Shown: positions 9,377 to 18,543 of the stretch, piece after piece
Numbering within the stretch: position 1 is the stretch's first letter
Layout of the letters: each line of letters begins with the position of its first letter
NCBI GenBank assembly: GCA_030431825.1
Contig: JAUIIJ010000016.1
Coordinates: forward strand, 22,437 to 86,436
From: Alphaproteobacteria bacterium
GTDB taxonomy: Bacteria; Pseudomonadota; Alphaproteobacteria; Rhodobacterales; Rhodobacteraceae
Direction of reading: 5' to 3'
Length of the DNA: 64,000 bases
Position numbers and translations under genes: made by a program
Notes under the pieces: model-generated
What the model was told of the DNA's origin: nothing
What the model saw: only the letters and a program-made list of their open reading frames with translations
Databases searched by the model: none

Positions 9377-9427
9377 GGTTATGGCCACGCGCGCAGCCTC
9401 CAAATTGCGCAGCGGGTGGCCATAACC
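9377..9427. repeat. Long inverted repeat / stem-loop
   Basis: GGTTATGGCCAC at 9377-9388 is perfectly complementary to GTGGCCATAACC at 9416-9427. Inside the 27-base spacer a second pairing, GCGCA with TGCGC, extends the structure. It sits 45 bases before the IS481 remnant. It is not an ordinary terminator, because no T-run follows on either strand. Confidence 0.75.
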
Positions 9428-9471
9428 GGTTCTCAGCATCGAAGAGGAAGCGCTTCTTCCCGAAGTGCTAC

Positions 9472-9839
9472 AGCATCCAGTTCGCCGAACAGCCGCGCAA
9501 TCGGAACACCGCCTGTTCCCGGCAGATGCGCTTCGACATGATCCGCGAAGCCAATGGGATCGAACACCGGCTGACAAAACCCAACCATCCATGGGCCAAT
9601 GGCCAAGTCGAACGGATGAATCGGACGATCAAGGACGCCACCGTCAAACGCTTCCACTACGACAGCCATGACCAGATCCGGACGCATCTCGCCGACTTCA
9701 TGGTGGCCTACAATTACGCACGCCGCATCAAGACCCTCAGCGGCCTCACACCCTACGAATACATCCGCAAGATATGGACTTCAGAGCCAGACAGATCATC
9801 GTCGATCCAACCCACCAGATGCCGGGAGTGAAAATCTAA
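9472..9839 (+). pseudogene. IS481-family transposase, truncated and frameshifted
   Basis: The C-terminal third of a DDE integrase-core transposase: IQFAEQPRNRNTACSRQMRF, then GIEHRLTKPNHPWANGQVER with the catalytic glutamate region, then LSGLTPYEYI near the end. The N-terminal helix-turn-helix and the first two catalytic aspartates are missing. Around 9796 one base has been lost: after EPDR the reading continues in another frame as IVDPTHQMPG and stops at 9839. The product cannot transpose. Confidence 0.85.
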
Positions 9840-9876
9840 GGATTTTTATCACGAATCCAAACAATTAGGCGCGCAA

Positions 9877-10590
9877 ATGAGCAAGCCCGCACCTGCCCGC
9901 TACCGTACGACGAATTGGTCCAGCTACAACGATGCGCTCAGGAAGCGCGGTTCGCTTTTTGATCTGGCTGGATAAAGAGATGACCTGGCCCGCGCCGCAT
10001 GAAGGACGGCCAGGGCGTCCACCGGTCTTTTCGACCCTGGCGATCCAGTTCTGCCTGTTGGTCAAGGTTCCGTTCAAGCTGCCCCTCCGGCAGACCGCCG
10101 CAATGGTTGCCAGCCTTTTGCTCCCGGCGGGGCTGGACTGGCCTTTACTGATTTCTCTACGCTGTGCCGTCGACAGAAAACGCTGGCCGCCCAGATCCCG
10201 TAGCGCCGCGCCGATGGGCCGTTGAACCGGCTGGTGGACCGCACCGGGATCAGGTCCCTTGGCGGCGTCGAGTGGCAGGACCGCAAGCACGGCGTTCAGG
10301 GACGGCCCCAATTGCGCAAGGTGCATCTTGCGATGGCTTTTGCCACATCCGACATCCTTGCTGTCGAATTCACAGCGAACCGTAGTTCACCCCCAGCCTT
10401 GGCGGCGATAGCCCGGTGGTGCCGGAACTGCTCGATCAGATCCCGACAGACGGAGAGATCAGCAGTGTGACCGCAGACGGAACCCATGACACGCGCCGCT
10501 GCCATTCCGCCGTCATCGAGCATGGCGCCGCCCCAATTATCTCTATCCGCAAGAATGGCCGACCGTGGAAAGAAAACGGCCCGGCGGTAC
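9877..10590 (+). pseudogene. IS5-family transposase with several frameshifts
   Basis: The remains read, across frames, from an ATG at 9877 (MSKPAPARYRTTNWSSYNDA) through LIWLDKEMTWPAPHEGRPGR, then DFSTLCRRQKTL, RKHGVQGRPQLRKVHLA, and VTADGTHDTRRCHSAVIEHG to KNGRPWKE. An extra T in the T-run at 9956-9960 shifts the first frame; further shifts lie near 10145 and 10385, and a stop lies near 10200. The C-terminal catalytic glutamate segment was not found. Several lesions mark an old, inactive copy. Confidence 0.85.
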
Positions 10591-10814
10591 GCGTCAAAGC
10601 CGAACGGTTCGACATGATCGGCGGGTTCAGGACCCCGCAACAGCACGGGCCATCCAGTGCGAGCGCATCTTTGGCGAGTGATGCCATCGTCTGCCGGAGT
10701 ATCGTGAAAAAGCCATCGCAAACGCAGAGGCATCGGGCCATCGCATGCGACGTGCACCCCACTCGCGCGCAAGGGGATCAAAACGCCCGAGGGATCGGTC
10801 GGTTTCCGGGCGCG
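10591..10814. other. Unassigned remnant downstream of the IS5 pseudogene
   Basis: About 220 bases between the last recognisable IS5 codons and the J-domain gene. Broken frames such as ARAIQCERIFGE suggest decayed coding sequence, but I recognise no family. Confidence 0.4.
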
Positions 10815-11441
10815 TCAGTCCTTGAAATTGCGGCTGACCTTGATCTGGTCCCAGGCCCAGACAACAAGTTGCAGTTGCTCTTCCTGTGACCGGTCGCCGC
10901 CGTTCATGTCCGGGTGCAGCACCTTGATGAGCTTTTTGTAGGCCTTGCGTACTTCCGGCTTGGTCCATGTATCCTTGGCTTCCAGAATCTCGATGGCGCG
11001 GCGTTCGGTCGGGGGCAGGCGCCGCCCGGCGCCGGCGTTGCGGCCGGGGTTCTGGGTGGCGTTCGCGCCCAGCACCTGATGCGGGTCCTCGATGCCAAGC
11101 CGCGCCCAGGCGCGCGCCTCGGGATCGCTGATCGGCTTGGTCGCGCGCTCCCAGACCTTGTCCTTGGTCTGTTGCGCGTTGATCTCGGCCTCGGTCGTGC
11201 CGTCAAAGAAATTCCATTTCAGATTGTATTCGCGCACGTGCTGCTGGCAGAACCAGTAATAGTCGTCCAGCACGTCCGGCGCCTTGGGCGCGCGGAATTT
11301 TCCGGCCTCGGTGCAGCCGGGATGCTCGCACTGGCGGACCGAGGTTTCGGATGCGCCGGACATGCCGCGCCGCCCGCGGGGGTTCTTTTTCTTGGCGGAC
11401 TTGACTGACATGTCAAAGCCAAACGGGTCTGATTTTGTCAT
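10815..11441 (-). CDS. J-domain-containing protein
   Basis: A 208-residue DnaJ-like protein with its J domain at the C-terminus. The helix pair around WTKPEVRKAYKKLIKVLHPD carries the HPD tripeptide that stimulates the ATPase of an Hsp70 partner. The N-terminal half has a cysteine-histidine pattern (CEHPGC, then WFCQQHV) that could bind zinc. I place the start at the ATG at 11441 (MTKSDPFGFDM); a methionine 28 codons earlier would read into the bolA promoter region. It is divergent from bolA by about 110 bases. The client protein is unknown. Confidence 0.9.
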   Translation of the reverse strand: MTKSDPFGFDMSVKSAKKKNPRGRRGMSGASETSVRQCEHPGCTEAGKFRAPKAPDVLDDYYWFCQQHVREYNLKWNFFDGTTEAEINAQQTKDKVWERATKPISDPEARAWARLGIEDPHQVLGANATQNPGRNAGAGRRLPPTERRAIEILEAKDTWTKPEVRKAYKKLIKVLHPDMNGGDRSQEEQLQLVVWAWDQIKVSRNFKD

Positions 11442-11517
11442 CACGGGAACCTTTGCACGGGCGTCTTTTAGACTCGGAGACCAGAGTTTAAAGTATGTCG
11501 CGTGAGATAGAAGAGGG

Positions 11518-11538
11518 TGCGGCAAAAAAAATGCCGCA
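11518..11538. promoter_or_regulatory. Hairpin just upstream of bolA
   Basis: TGCGGCA, seven A residues, TGCCGCA: a perfect palindrome ending ten bases before the chosen bolA start. It could be an operator or a leader-RNA hairpin that affects bolA translation. Confidence 0.5.
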
Positions 11539-11548
11539 AAGTCAGAAT

Positions 11549-11806
11549 ATGAGCGTCACCAACGAGATTCGCGAGCGGTTGCAGGCCGCCTTTTCCCCCA
11601 CCGCGCTGGACATCGTCGATGACAGCGAGCGGCATCGGGGCCATGCCGGCTACCAGGAGGGGGGCGAAAGCCACTTCAACGTGCGGATCCGCTCTGAGGC
11701 TTTTCGCGATCAATCCCGGATCGCGCAACACCGTGCGGTCCACGCGGCACTCGGGGCGGATCTTGTCGGCCGTATCCATGCGCTGTCGCTGGATATCGGG
11801 GTCTGA
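11549..11806 (+). CDS. bolA: BolA family protein
   Basis: An 85-residue BolA-type protein (class II KH fold). BolA proteins pair with monothiol glutaredoxins and bind Fe-S clusters, and some regulate transcription. The signature SHFNVRIRSEAFRDQSRIAQHRAVH carries the conserved histidines, and the family pattern begins at MSVTNEIRERL. The ATG at 11549 is chosen because homology starts there. An in-frame ATG at 11495 would add 18 unconserved residues and place the hairpin at 11518 inside the gene. The ribosome site is poor at both. Confidence 0.88.
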   Translation: MSVTNEIRERLQAAFSPTALDIVDDSERHRGHAGYQEGGESHFNVRIRSEAFRDQSRIAQHRAVHAALGADLVGRIHALSLDIGV

Positions 11807-11996
11807 TGCGATCCGTTCAAGAGACGCATTGAAACAACCCGCCCGGCCGGAGCCGCGATGGCAAGTTTGGGACGCTGTCGCGTCTGTGGACCGGGGGCAC
11901 CTGTTCGCCTGCATCTTGAAACGAGCGCAATGAACCGTATCGCCGTGCAGCACCCGAATGGCGCAGACACGACATATCCGGGGGCCGACCTCGGTT

Positions 11997-12398
11997 TCAG
12001 GCCGGGTCGCGATCCTTGTCCGGCGACTCTGTCGCGGCGTCGACGGGTGACACCAGCGGCGGCGTGCGCGCGGGTTCCTGCGAACTCACGGGCGGCGCGG
12101 GCACGACAACAGGGGCCGCGGTCGCCGGGGTGTCCATCACCGGGGCGACGATGGCGGCATCCTCTTCGAGACCACGCCGAAAGATCAGAAGATTGCGCCA
12201 GTTGGTCGCCGACCCTGTCAGCCCCGAGCGTTCCTCGCTCGGCAACAGTTCAGCCCGCAGATACTCCCATCCCGAGGCCGCCATCTCGTTCAGGACCGCC
12301 TCGATGGACAAGGCGAACCGTCCTTCCGGTGTCTTGACGCCCTTGGATTTCTGCCCTTTCTGCGGGGCAGGGACGACCTTGTATTCATAGCGTGGCAT
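11997..12398 (-). CDS. DUF4177 domain protein with proline-rich tail
   Basis: A 133-residue protein. The first 75 residues match DUF4177: MPRYEYKVVPAPQKG, then LNEMAASGWEYLRAELLPSE and LLIFRR. The last 50 residues are a Pro/Ala/Val-rich, low-complexity tail that is probably unstructured. There is no signal peptide or membrane segment. The start at 12398 is where the domain begins; an earlier in-frame methionine reads through unconserved sequence. Function of the family is unknown. Confidence 0.8.
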   Translation of the reverse strand: MPRYEYKVVPAPQKGQKSKGVKTPEGRFALSIEAVLNEMAASGWEYLRAELLPSEERSGLTGSATNWRNLLIFRRGLEEDAAIVAPVMDTPATAAPVVVPAPPVSSQEPARTPPLVSPVDAATESPDKDRDPA

Positions 12399-12465
12399 GT
12401 CAGTCAGGGATCCCCGGGTTCGTTCTTGGCTTCCTATAACAGCGCGGTTGCGGCCAATACCAGCC

Positions 12466-12942
12466 CTATCGCCGGATGCCGATGCTGCGCCCTGTCCGCT
12501 CGGGGCGGGGCAGGTCCGCTTGTGCTGCTGCCATCGCGGCAAATTTTTCGGCAACGTCCGGCGGAAACGGCGCGACCTTTGGCCCGCTCATGTCGATATG
12601 CAGCCCCAATGCCTCGCCCGTTGCGGCGAGCCAGCCGTCTTCGTGGTAAAGTTCCTGGTAAGTGTGAAAGCTCTTGTCGCCATGATCGACCAGTTGCAGG
12701 CTCGCCCGGACCCGGTCACCCTCGTGCAATTCGCGCACATAGCAGATGTGAAACTCGGCCGTATAGGTGGTAAAGCCGCGCGATTTCGCATAGTCCGGGC
12801 CGAGCCCCAGCATCGCATAGGCCTCGTCCGCGCAGATGTCGAACAGCACGTTGTAATAGGCCATGTTCATGTGACCGTTGTAATCGATCCACTCCGGTTT
12901 CACGGTCATGACCTTTGACATGAACGGCGCGGTCTGGCTCAT
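12466..12942 (-). CDS. Hotdog-fold acyl-CoA thioesterase (4HBT type)
   Basis: A 158-residue single-hotdog thioesterase. WIDYNGHMNMAYYNVLFD near residue 18 matches the 4-hydroxybenzoyl-CoA thioesterase signature, with the conserved Asp-Tyr-Asn-Gly-His. The later FTTYTAEFHICYVRELHEGD forms the central strands. It resembles the thioesterases found with carnitine and betaine genes, but no such genes are adjacent. GGAGAGAG stands just before the ATG. Substrate unknown. Confidence 0.88.
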   Translation of the reverse strand: MSQTAPFMSKVMTVKPEWIDYNGHMNMAYYNVLFDICADEAYAMLGLGPDYAKSRGFTTYTAEFHICYVRELHEGDRVRASLQLVDHGDKSFHTYQELYHEDGWLAATGEALGLHIDMSGPKVAPFPPDVAEKFAAMAAAQADLPRPERTGRSIGIRR

Positions 12943-13070
12943 CTGCTCTCTCCTACTGATCCTGCTCGCGCGATCCTAACCCGTGTGCCCTGGCAACGGA
13001 ACCTGCCCGCCGCCGGCCCTGAAACGCTGATACACGCCGGCCGGCGAACGGACCGGCGCGAACCGCCGTG

Positions 13071-14582
13071 TCAGAGACCCAGCTTGGACGCGACGATTTC
13101 GTTGACGGCCTTGGGGTTGGCCTTGCCGCCGGTCGCCTTCATCACCTGACCGACGAACCAGCCGGCCAGTTTCGGATTGACCTTGGCCTTTTCCACCTGC
13201 GCGGGGTTGGCGGCGATGATTTCATCCACGGCGGTTTCGATGGCACCGGTATCGGTGACCTGCTTCATGCCGCGCGCTTCGACGATCTCGGCGGGGTCGC
13301 CACCTTCGGTATAGACGATCTCGAAGAGATCCTTGGCGATCTTGCCGGAGATGTCGCCCTTGGTGATCAACGCGATGATGCCGCCAAGCTGCTCGGGCGA
13401 AACCGGGCTGTCGGTGATCGCGTGATCCTCTTTCTTGAGCCGTCCGAACAACTCGTTGATGACCCAGTTCGCCGCCAGCTTGCCGTCACGCCCCTGTGCG
13501 ACAGCCTCGAAATATGAGGCCGATTCCAGATCGGCGGTCAGCACCGAGGCATCGTAGTCGGACAGGCCGAACTCCTTGATGAACCGCGCCTTTTTCTCGT
13601 CGGGCAACTCGGGCAGATTGGCCGCGATGTCATCGACCCAGGCCTGTTCGATTTCCAGGGGCAACAGGTCGGGGTCGGGGAAATAGCGATAATCATGCGC
13701 CTCTTCCTTGGACCGCTGGCTGCGCGTCTCGCCCTTTTCGGGATCGAACCCGCGGGTTTCCTGCTCGACCACTCCACCACTTTCCAGAATGGCGATCTGG
13801 CGGCGCGCCTCGACCTCGATGGCCTGCTGGATAAAGCGCATGGAATTCATGTTCTTGATCTCGCAGCGGGTGCCCAGATGCGAGAAATCCTGGGTTTCCT
13901 GGTATTTTTCATAGTCTCCGGGGCGGCAGACCGACACGTTCACATCGGCGCGCAGGTTGCCGTTCTGCATGTTGCCGTCGGACGTACCCAGATAGCGCAG
14001 GATCTGGCGCAGCTTGGTGACATAGGCGGCCGCCTCTTCGGGGCCGCGAATATCCGGGCGGCTGACGATTTCCATGAGTGGTACGCCAGTCCGGTTGAAG
14101 TCGATGAAAGACATGTTCGGGTCCATGTCGTGGATCGACTTGCCCGCGTCCTGCTCGATATGGATGCGCTCGATGCGCACCAGCCGCGCGACCCCGTCAC
14201 CCATCTCGACCAGCACTTCGCCTTCACCGACGATCGGGTGGTAAAGCTGGGAAATCTGATAGCCCTGCGGCGAGTCGGGATAGAAATAGTTCTTGCGGTC
14301 AAAGGCGCTGGTCAGGTTGATTTCGGCCTTCAGGCCCAGCCCGGTGCGCACCGCCTGCTCGACACAGAATTCGTTGATGACAGGCAACATGCCGGGCATT
14401 GCGGCATCCACGAAAGCGACGTTCGAGTTGGGCTCGGCCCCGAAGGTGGTCGACGCGCCCGAGAACAGTTTGGCATTCGAACTGATCTGTGCATGCACCT
14501 CCATGCCGATGACCAGTTCCCAGTCGTGCTTGGCCCCGGCAATGGTTTTGGGCTTGGGGGTGGTATAGCTCAGATCCAGCAT
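13071..14582 (-). CDS. gatB: Aspartyl/glutamyl-tRNA amidotransferase subunit B
   Basis: GatB phosphorylates and transamidates Glu-tRNA(Gln) or Asp-tRNA(Asn) together with GatA and GatC, supplying Gln-tRNA or Asn-tRNA where the direct synthetase is missing. Hallmarks: [13 protein letters not shown] near residue 22, [18 protein letters not shown] near residue 90, and [13 protein letters not shown]. The C-terminal GatB/YqeY tRNA-binding domain ends with [17 protein letters not shown]. The ATG at 14582 ([11 protein letters not shown], 503 residues) has AAGAGG upstream and is preferred to a TTG six codons earlier. gatA and gatC are not in the window. Confidence 0.96.
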   Translation of the reverse strand: MLDLSYTTPKPKTIAGAKHDWELVIGMEVHAQISSNAKLFSGASTTFGAEPNSNVAFVDAAMPGMLPVINEFCVEQAVRTGLGLKAEINLTSAFDRKNYFYPDSPQGYQISQLYHPIVGEGEVLVEMGDGVARLVRIERIHIEQDAGKSIHDMDPNMSFIDFNRTGVPLMEIVSRPDIRGPEEAAAYVTKLRQILRYLGTSDGNMQNGNLRADVNVSVCRPGDYEKYQETQDFSHLGTRCEIKNMNSMRFIQQAIEVEARRQIAILESGGVVEQETRGFDPEKGETRSQRSKEEAHDYRYFPDPDLLPLEIEQAWVDDIAANLPELPDEKKARFIKEFGLSDYDASVLTADLESASYFEAVAQGRDGKLAANWVINELFGRLKKEDHAITDSPVSPEQLGGIIALITKGDISGKIAKDLFEIVYTEGGDPAEIVEARGMKQVTDTGAIETAVDEIIAANPAQVEKAKVNPKLAGWFVGQVMKATGGKANPKAVNEIVASKLGL

Positions 14583-14658
14583 GGCGTGCCTCTTGTCCAA
14601 CGTCGCTGCCTTCTAGGACACGGATCAGATCGGGGCAAGAGGGCCGCGCGCCACCGGC

Positions 14659-15093
14659 TCAGAACACCGCGAAATGCCGGCGTCGCACCGGGATACCGCG
14701 CGCTTGCAGCGCAGCCTCGAACGCGCGGTGCGGCGGTATGGCCTCGTAAGGCAGCCGAACCTCCTTGTTGTCGCGCAGACACGCGGTGGCGCGCACCGAG
14801 AAATCCCATCGCGTGTCAAGACGCATGTGCTCGATCTCGTCCAGCGTCAGCGCGCCGTGGCGTTTGCCGGTATGCCAGTCCAGCCGGTCCCGCGACAGCC
14901 GCAGCCCCGCGTGCGTGTTGCGCATCACATCGACCAGCGCCGGCAGGGTCGGCATCGCAAGCAACATGACAAGCCACCACGCGGCATCGACGATCACGCA
15001 AAGCCCGATCAGCACGGCATAGATCAGGACAAGGGCGATCAGCATGCCCGGTGATCGCCCGCGCCGTTCAAAGACCAGGTCCCCGCTACTCAC
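14659..15093 (-). CDS. Small two-TM membrane protein, unknown function
   Basis: 144 residues. Two hydrophobic helices occupy about residues 17-54 (LIALVLIYAVLIGLCVIV; WWLVMLLAMPTLPALV) and are followed by a soluble basic domain rich in Trp and Arg. The GTG start at 15093 overlaps the stop of the upstream SDR gene by four bases (GTGA), so it is the third gene of a pepN-SDR-membrane protein operon. I recognise no domain. Confidence 0.75.
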   Translation of the reverse strand: MSSGDLVFERRGRSPGMLIALVLIYAVLIGLCVIVDAAWWLVMLLAMPTLPALVDVMRNTHAGLRLSRDRLDWHTGKRHGALTLDEIEHMRLDTRWDFSVRATACLRDNKEVRLPYEAIPPHRAFEAALQARGIPVRRRHFAVF

Positions 15094-15830
15094 CGTCCGC
15101 CGGTGACTTCGAGAATGCTGCCGGTGACATAGCTGGCCGCGTCGGACAGCAGGTACAGGATCGCATCGGCCACCTCGTCAGCCGAACCGGTGCGCTGCAT
15201 CGGTACCGTTGCCGCGAGGCGCTTGGCGCGACCCGGTTCGCCACCCTTGGCGTGGATATCGGTTTCGATCAGGCCGGGGCGCACCGAATTGACGCGGATA
15301 TTCTCGCGCGCGAGCTCGTCTGAGAGCCCCTTGGTAAAGGTATCGATGGCGGCCTTGGAGGCGGCATAATCCACGTATTGCCCGGCCGACCCCAACCGCG
15401 CCGCCGCCGAGGAAATATTGACGATTGCACCGCCTTTGCCCCCGGCCTGCATGCGCAGAACGGCCTCTTTGGCAACAAGCATCGCACCGATCACGTTGAT
15501 GTCGAACATGCGGCGCAGACGGTCATGGGAAAACTCCGTCACCCGTGCCGACCGGTCGACCACGCCGGCATTGTTCACCAGCGCGTCGAGCCTGCCGAAT
15601 TCGGCGTCGATCTGGTGGTACATCCGCGTGATCTGATCCGGATCGCCGACATCGGCCTGGCAGATCAGCGTGCGCGCCCCGGCATTGCGTGCCGCCTCGG
15701 CCACGGTTTCGGCACCTGCATGATCACTGTTGTAGTTGAGCACCAGATCATAGTCGCGCGTCGCGGCCAGCCGCGCCGTGGCGGCTCCGATACCGGCGCT
15801 CGCGCCGGTGACGAGCAGAACCCTGCGCAT
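15090..15830 (-). CDS. Short-chain dehydrogenase/reductase
   Basis: A 246-residue classical SDR. The nucleotide-binding TGASAGIGAATARLA is near residue 8 and NNAG near residue 87. The catalytic Ser lies in NISSAAARLG, and the Tyr and Lys in YVDYAASKAAID. It resembles FabG and glucose dehydrogenase-like enzymes; substrate cannot be read from sequence. Its ATG directly follows the pepN TAG with no gap, and its stop overlaps the next gene, so it is translated in an operon headed by pepN. Confidence 0.9.
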   Translation of the reverse strand: MRRVLLVTGASAGIGAATARLAATRDYDLVLNYNSDHAGAETVAEAARNAGARTLICQADVGDPDQITRMYHQIDAEFGRLDALVNNAGVVDRSARVTEFSHDRLRRMFDINVIGAMLVAKEAVLRMQAGGKGGAIVNISSAAARLGSAGQYVDYAASKAAIDTFTKGLSDELARENIRVNSVRPGLIETDIHAKGGEPGRAKRLAATVPMQRTGSADEVADAILYLLSDAASYVTGSILEVTGGR

Positions 15831-18386
15831 CTATTCCGCTCCCCGGATACGGCTCATCATTTCGATGGTGTCCCGCGACAGCCCCGGCGTTTCGGCGATG
15901 CGCGCAAGTTCGGCCCCGATCAGCGACTGGCGCGCGCTGTCATAGCGCCGCCATGTCTGGAAGGCGCTGCACATGCGTGCGGTGGTCTGCGGATTGACCG
16001 GATCGAGCCGGATCAGCCAGTCGGCCAGCAGCCGGTAGCCTGATCCGTCGGCAATGTGAAAACCCGCATGGTTCATCGCCAGCGCGCCCAGTGTCGCGCG
16101 GAAGCGGTTGGGGTTCTTCCAGTTGAAATCGGGATGTTCGGTCAGGCGTGCCGCGACATCTGCCGCCTGGTCGGGGGCAGCCTGGGCGATCTGCATGCCG
16201 AACCACTTGTCGATCACCAGCCGGTCGCCCTGCCATTGTTCGTAAAAGGCGGCGACCTGTTCGTCGCCCTTGCCCGCGGCCAGCAGGCAGCCAAGTGACG
16301 ACAGTTGCAGCGTCATGTTGTCGGCAACCGCGTATTGCTCTGCCGCCTGCGCGCCCCCATCCAGACGCGTCAGCAGTGCCAGTGCCCGTGCGCCGAGCGC
16401 GCGCTTGCCGCTCTGGTCCGGGTCCGGGCGATAGGGGGCGTCCACGCGACATTCGGCCAGGATGCGCGGCAGCACGTCCTGCGCGTGCTGCGCAAGCGCG
16501 AGGGCCAGGGTTTCGCTGGCCTGCCAGATGGCATCCGGGTCGGGGGTGGTGCCCGCTTCGGCCAGCGCGCTGGCCAGTTCGGACTGGCTCGGCTGCGCGA
16601 GCATCAGCGCCCGGTAGGCCGGATCCAGCGTGTCGTCGCGCAGGACGGCGAGCATCCCGTCAAGATAGGCTGCGCCCGCCGGCGCGCCGGATGTCGCCAT
16701 GTCCATCATGGTTTCACGGGCGAGCGTGCGGCCGGCCTCCCACCGGTTGAACGGGTCGGTATCATGCGCCAGCAGGAACGCCCGTTCGGCGGTGTCGGTT
16801 TCGCGCTCCAGCACGACAGGGGCCGAAAACCCGCGCAGGATGGACGGGACCGGCTTTGCCCCCAGCCCTTCAAAGCGGAAGCTCTGCGTGGTGCCGGTCA
16901 TCTCCAGCGTCCGGGTCGCCTGTACCTCGTCGCCATTGGGACCGAGCAGGCCGACACGGATCGGGATGACCTGCGGCTGCGGGTCCGGGGTTGCGGCGCT
17001 TGCGGCAAGCGATTGCGAGAAATGTAGCGTATAGGTGCCGTCATCCCATTCTTCGCGCACCGCAAGGCGCGGGGTGCCGGCCTGCGAATACCAGCGTTTG
17101 AACTGCGCGAGATCGCGCCCGGTCACGTCCTCGAACACCTTGAGCCAGTCCTCGATCGTGCAGGCCTGTCCGTCATGACGCGCGAAATAGAGATCCAGCG
17201 CCTCGGCATAGGCCTGATCGCCAACCAGCCTTTTCAGCATTCCGATGACCTCGGCGCCCTTTTCATAGACCGTGGCGGTGTAGAAATTGTTGATCTCCTG
17301 AAAGCTCTCGGGCCGCACCGGGTGCGCCAGTGGCCCCTGATCCTCGGGGAACTGGCGGGCGCGCAGCTCGATCACGTCCTGGATGCGCTTGACCGGTTCG
17401 GAACGCACATCCGAAGTGAACTGCGCATCGCGGAACACGGTCAGCCCCTCTTTCAGGCAAAGCTGGAACCAGTCGCGGCAGGTGATGCGATTGCCGGTCC
17501 AGTTGTGGAAATACTCATGCGCGATGATCGCCTCGATCCGTTCGAAATTGGCGTCGGTTGCCGTTTCCGGACTGGCCAGAACGGCGGAGGAGTTGAAAAT
17601 GTTCAGCCCCTTGTTCTCCATCGCGCCCATGTTGAAATCATCCACCGCGACGATGTTGAACACGTCGAGATCGTATTCGCGGCCATAGACCTCTTCGTCC
17701 CATTTCATCGATTTCTTCAGCGCTTCCATGCCGAACGCGCATTTGCCCTCGTCACCGGCGCGCACGTAGAGGTTCAGTTCGACCTCCTTGCCCGAGCAGG
17801 TGGTGAAACTGTCGGAATGGGCCAGCAATTCGCCCGCCACGAGCGCGAAGAGATAGGAGGGCTTGGGCCAGGGATCATGCCAGATCGCGTGCCCTTTGCC
17901 CTGAACCTGCGGGTTGCCGTTCGAAAGCAGCACCGGGTGCGGTCCCTTGATCTCGACGGTGAACACGCTCATCACGTCGGGCCGGTCGGGATAATAGGTG
18001 ATCTTGCGGAATCCCTCGGCCTCGCATTGCGTGCAATACATGCCGCCTGACATGTAGAGCCCTTCAAGCGCGGTGTTGCCCTGTGGGTCGATCTCGACCT
18101 CGCACTCCCATACGAACGATCCCTCGGGCACCGCGCAGGTCAGGCCTTCATCGGTGACATCCGGGCTGACGGGCGTGCCGTCGATCGCCGCGCGGATCAG
18201 CCTGAGATCCTCGCCATGCAGGAAAAAGCGGTGATCGCGGGCCTCGGGGTTCGGCGCAAAGGCGATGCGGCTGGCGACGCGGGTGGCATTCGGCGAGAGA
18301 TCGAAGGTCAGGTGAACGGACTCGACGACAAATCCGAAGGGTGCGTAATCCTTCAGGAAGATCGTCTGCGGGGCGGTGTCCTTCAT
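15831..18386 (-). CDS. pepN: Aminopeptidase N
   Basis: An M1 zinc metallo-aminopeptidase that trims N-terminal residues from peptides in the cytoplasm. The zinc motif HEYFH is at residues 290-294, with the distal glutamate in LKEGLTVF. The substrate-recognition GAMEN is at residues 254-258. The length of 851 matches the proteobacterial type, with a C-terminal helical bowl domain. A GGAG site precedes the ATG at 18386. The gene heads a minus-strand operon and is divergent from glcB. Confidence 0.97.
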   Translation of the reverse strand: MKDTAPQTIFLKDYAPFGFVVESVHLTFDLSPNATRVASRIAFAPNPEARDHRFFLHGEDLRLIRAAIDGTPVSPDVTDEGLTCAVPEGSFVWECEVEIDPQGNTALEGLYMSGGMYCTQCEAEGFRKITYYPDRPDVMSVFTVEIKGPHPVLLSNGNPQVQGKGHAIWHDPWPKPSYLFALVAGELLAHSDSFTTCSGKEVELNLYVRAGDEGKCAFGMEALKKSMKWDEEVYGREYDLDVFNIVAVDDFNMGAMENKGLNIFNSSAVLASPETATDANFERIEAIIAHEYFHNWTGNRITCRDWFQLCLKEGLTVFRDAQFTSDVRSEPVKRIQDVIELRARQFPEDQGPLAHPVRPESFQEINNFYTATVYEKGAEVIGMLKRLVGDQAYAEALDLYFARHDGQACTIEDWLKVFEDVTGRDLAQFKRWYSQAGTPRLAVREEWDDGTYTLHFSQSLAASAATPDPQPQVIPIRVGLLGPNGDEVQATRTLEMTGTTQSFRFEGLGAKPVPSILRGFSAPVVLERETDTAERAFLLAHDTDPFNRWEAGRTLARETMMDMATSGAPAGAAYLDGMLAVLRDDTLDPAYRALMLAQPSQSELASALAEAGTTPDPDAIWQASETLALALAQHAQDVLPRILAECRVDAPYRPDPDQSGKRALGARALALLTRLDGGAQAAEQYAVADNMTLQLSSLGCLLAAGKGDEQVAAFYEQWQGDRLVIDKWFGMQIAQAAPDQAADVAARLTEHPDFNWKNPNRFRATLGALAMNHAGFHIADGSGYRLLADWLIRLDPVNPQTTARMCSAFQTWRRYDSARQSLIGAELARIAETPGLSRDTIEMMSRIRGAE

Positions 18387-18543
18387 GTTGTATCTCCGGG
18401 GTGCATCAGGTGTTCGCAGGCGACGTTAGGTTCGCCCGCCCCCGGTTGCAACCGGTCGATGAGGCCGGATGAATTCCTGCGTATCGTGGCGCTCTGCATT
18501 TGCGCCCGGCGATCCGCGCGCTGTGCATGATCCGTATCGTGGT

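Larger units (their letters stand above)
8869..9471. other. Gene-free degraded stretch
   Basis: About 600 bases with no frame I can assign. It lies between the IstB remnant and the IS481 remnant and is probably leftover mobile DNA. It contains two hairpins, annotated separately at 9230-9246 and 9377-9427. Base composition near 9180-9300 is visibly AT-richer than the rest of the window. Confidence 0.6.

Noticed and set aside
9377..9427. Integron attC site
   Set aside because: The core does not match GTTRRRY/RYYYAAC, and no integrase or cassettes are near.
8577..10814. An active transposon or composite element
   Set aside because: Every recognisable transposition gene is truncated or frameshifted, and no matching terminal repeats were found.
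11495..11548. N-terminal extension of BolA from the ATG at 11495
   Set aside because: The extra residues are not family-like, and a perfect palindrome lies there, more typical of non-coding sequence.
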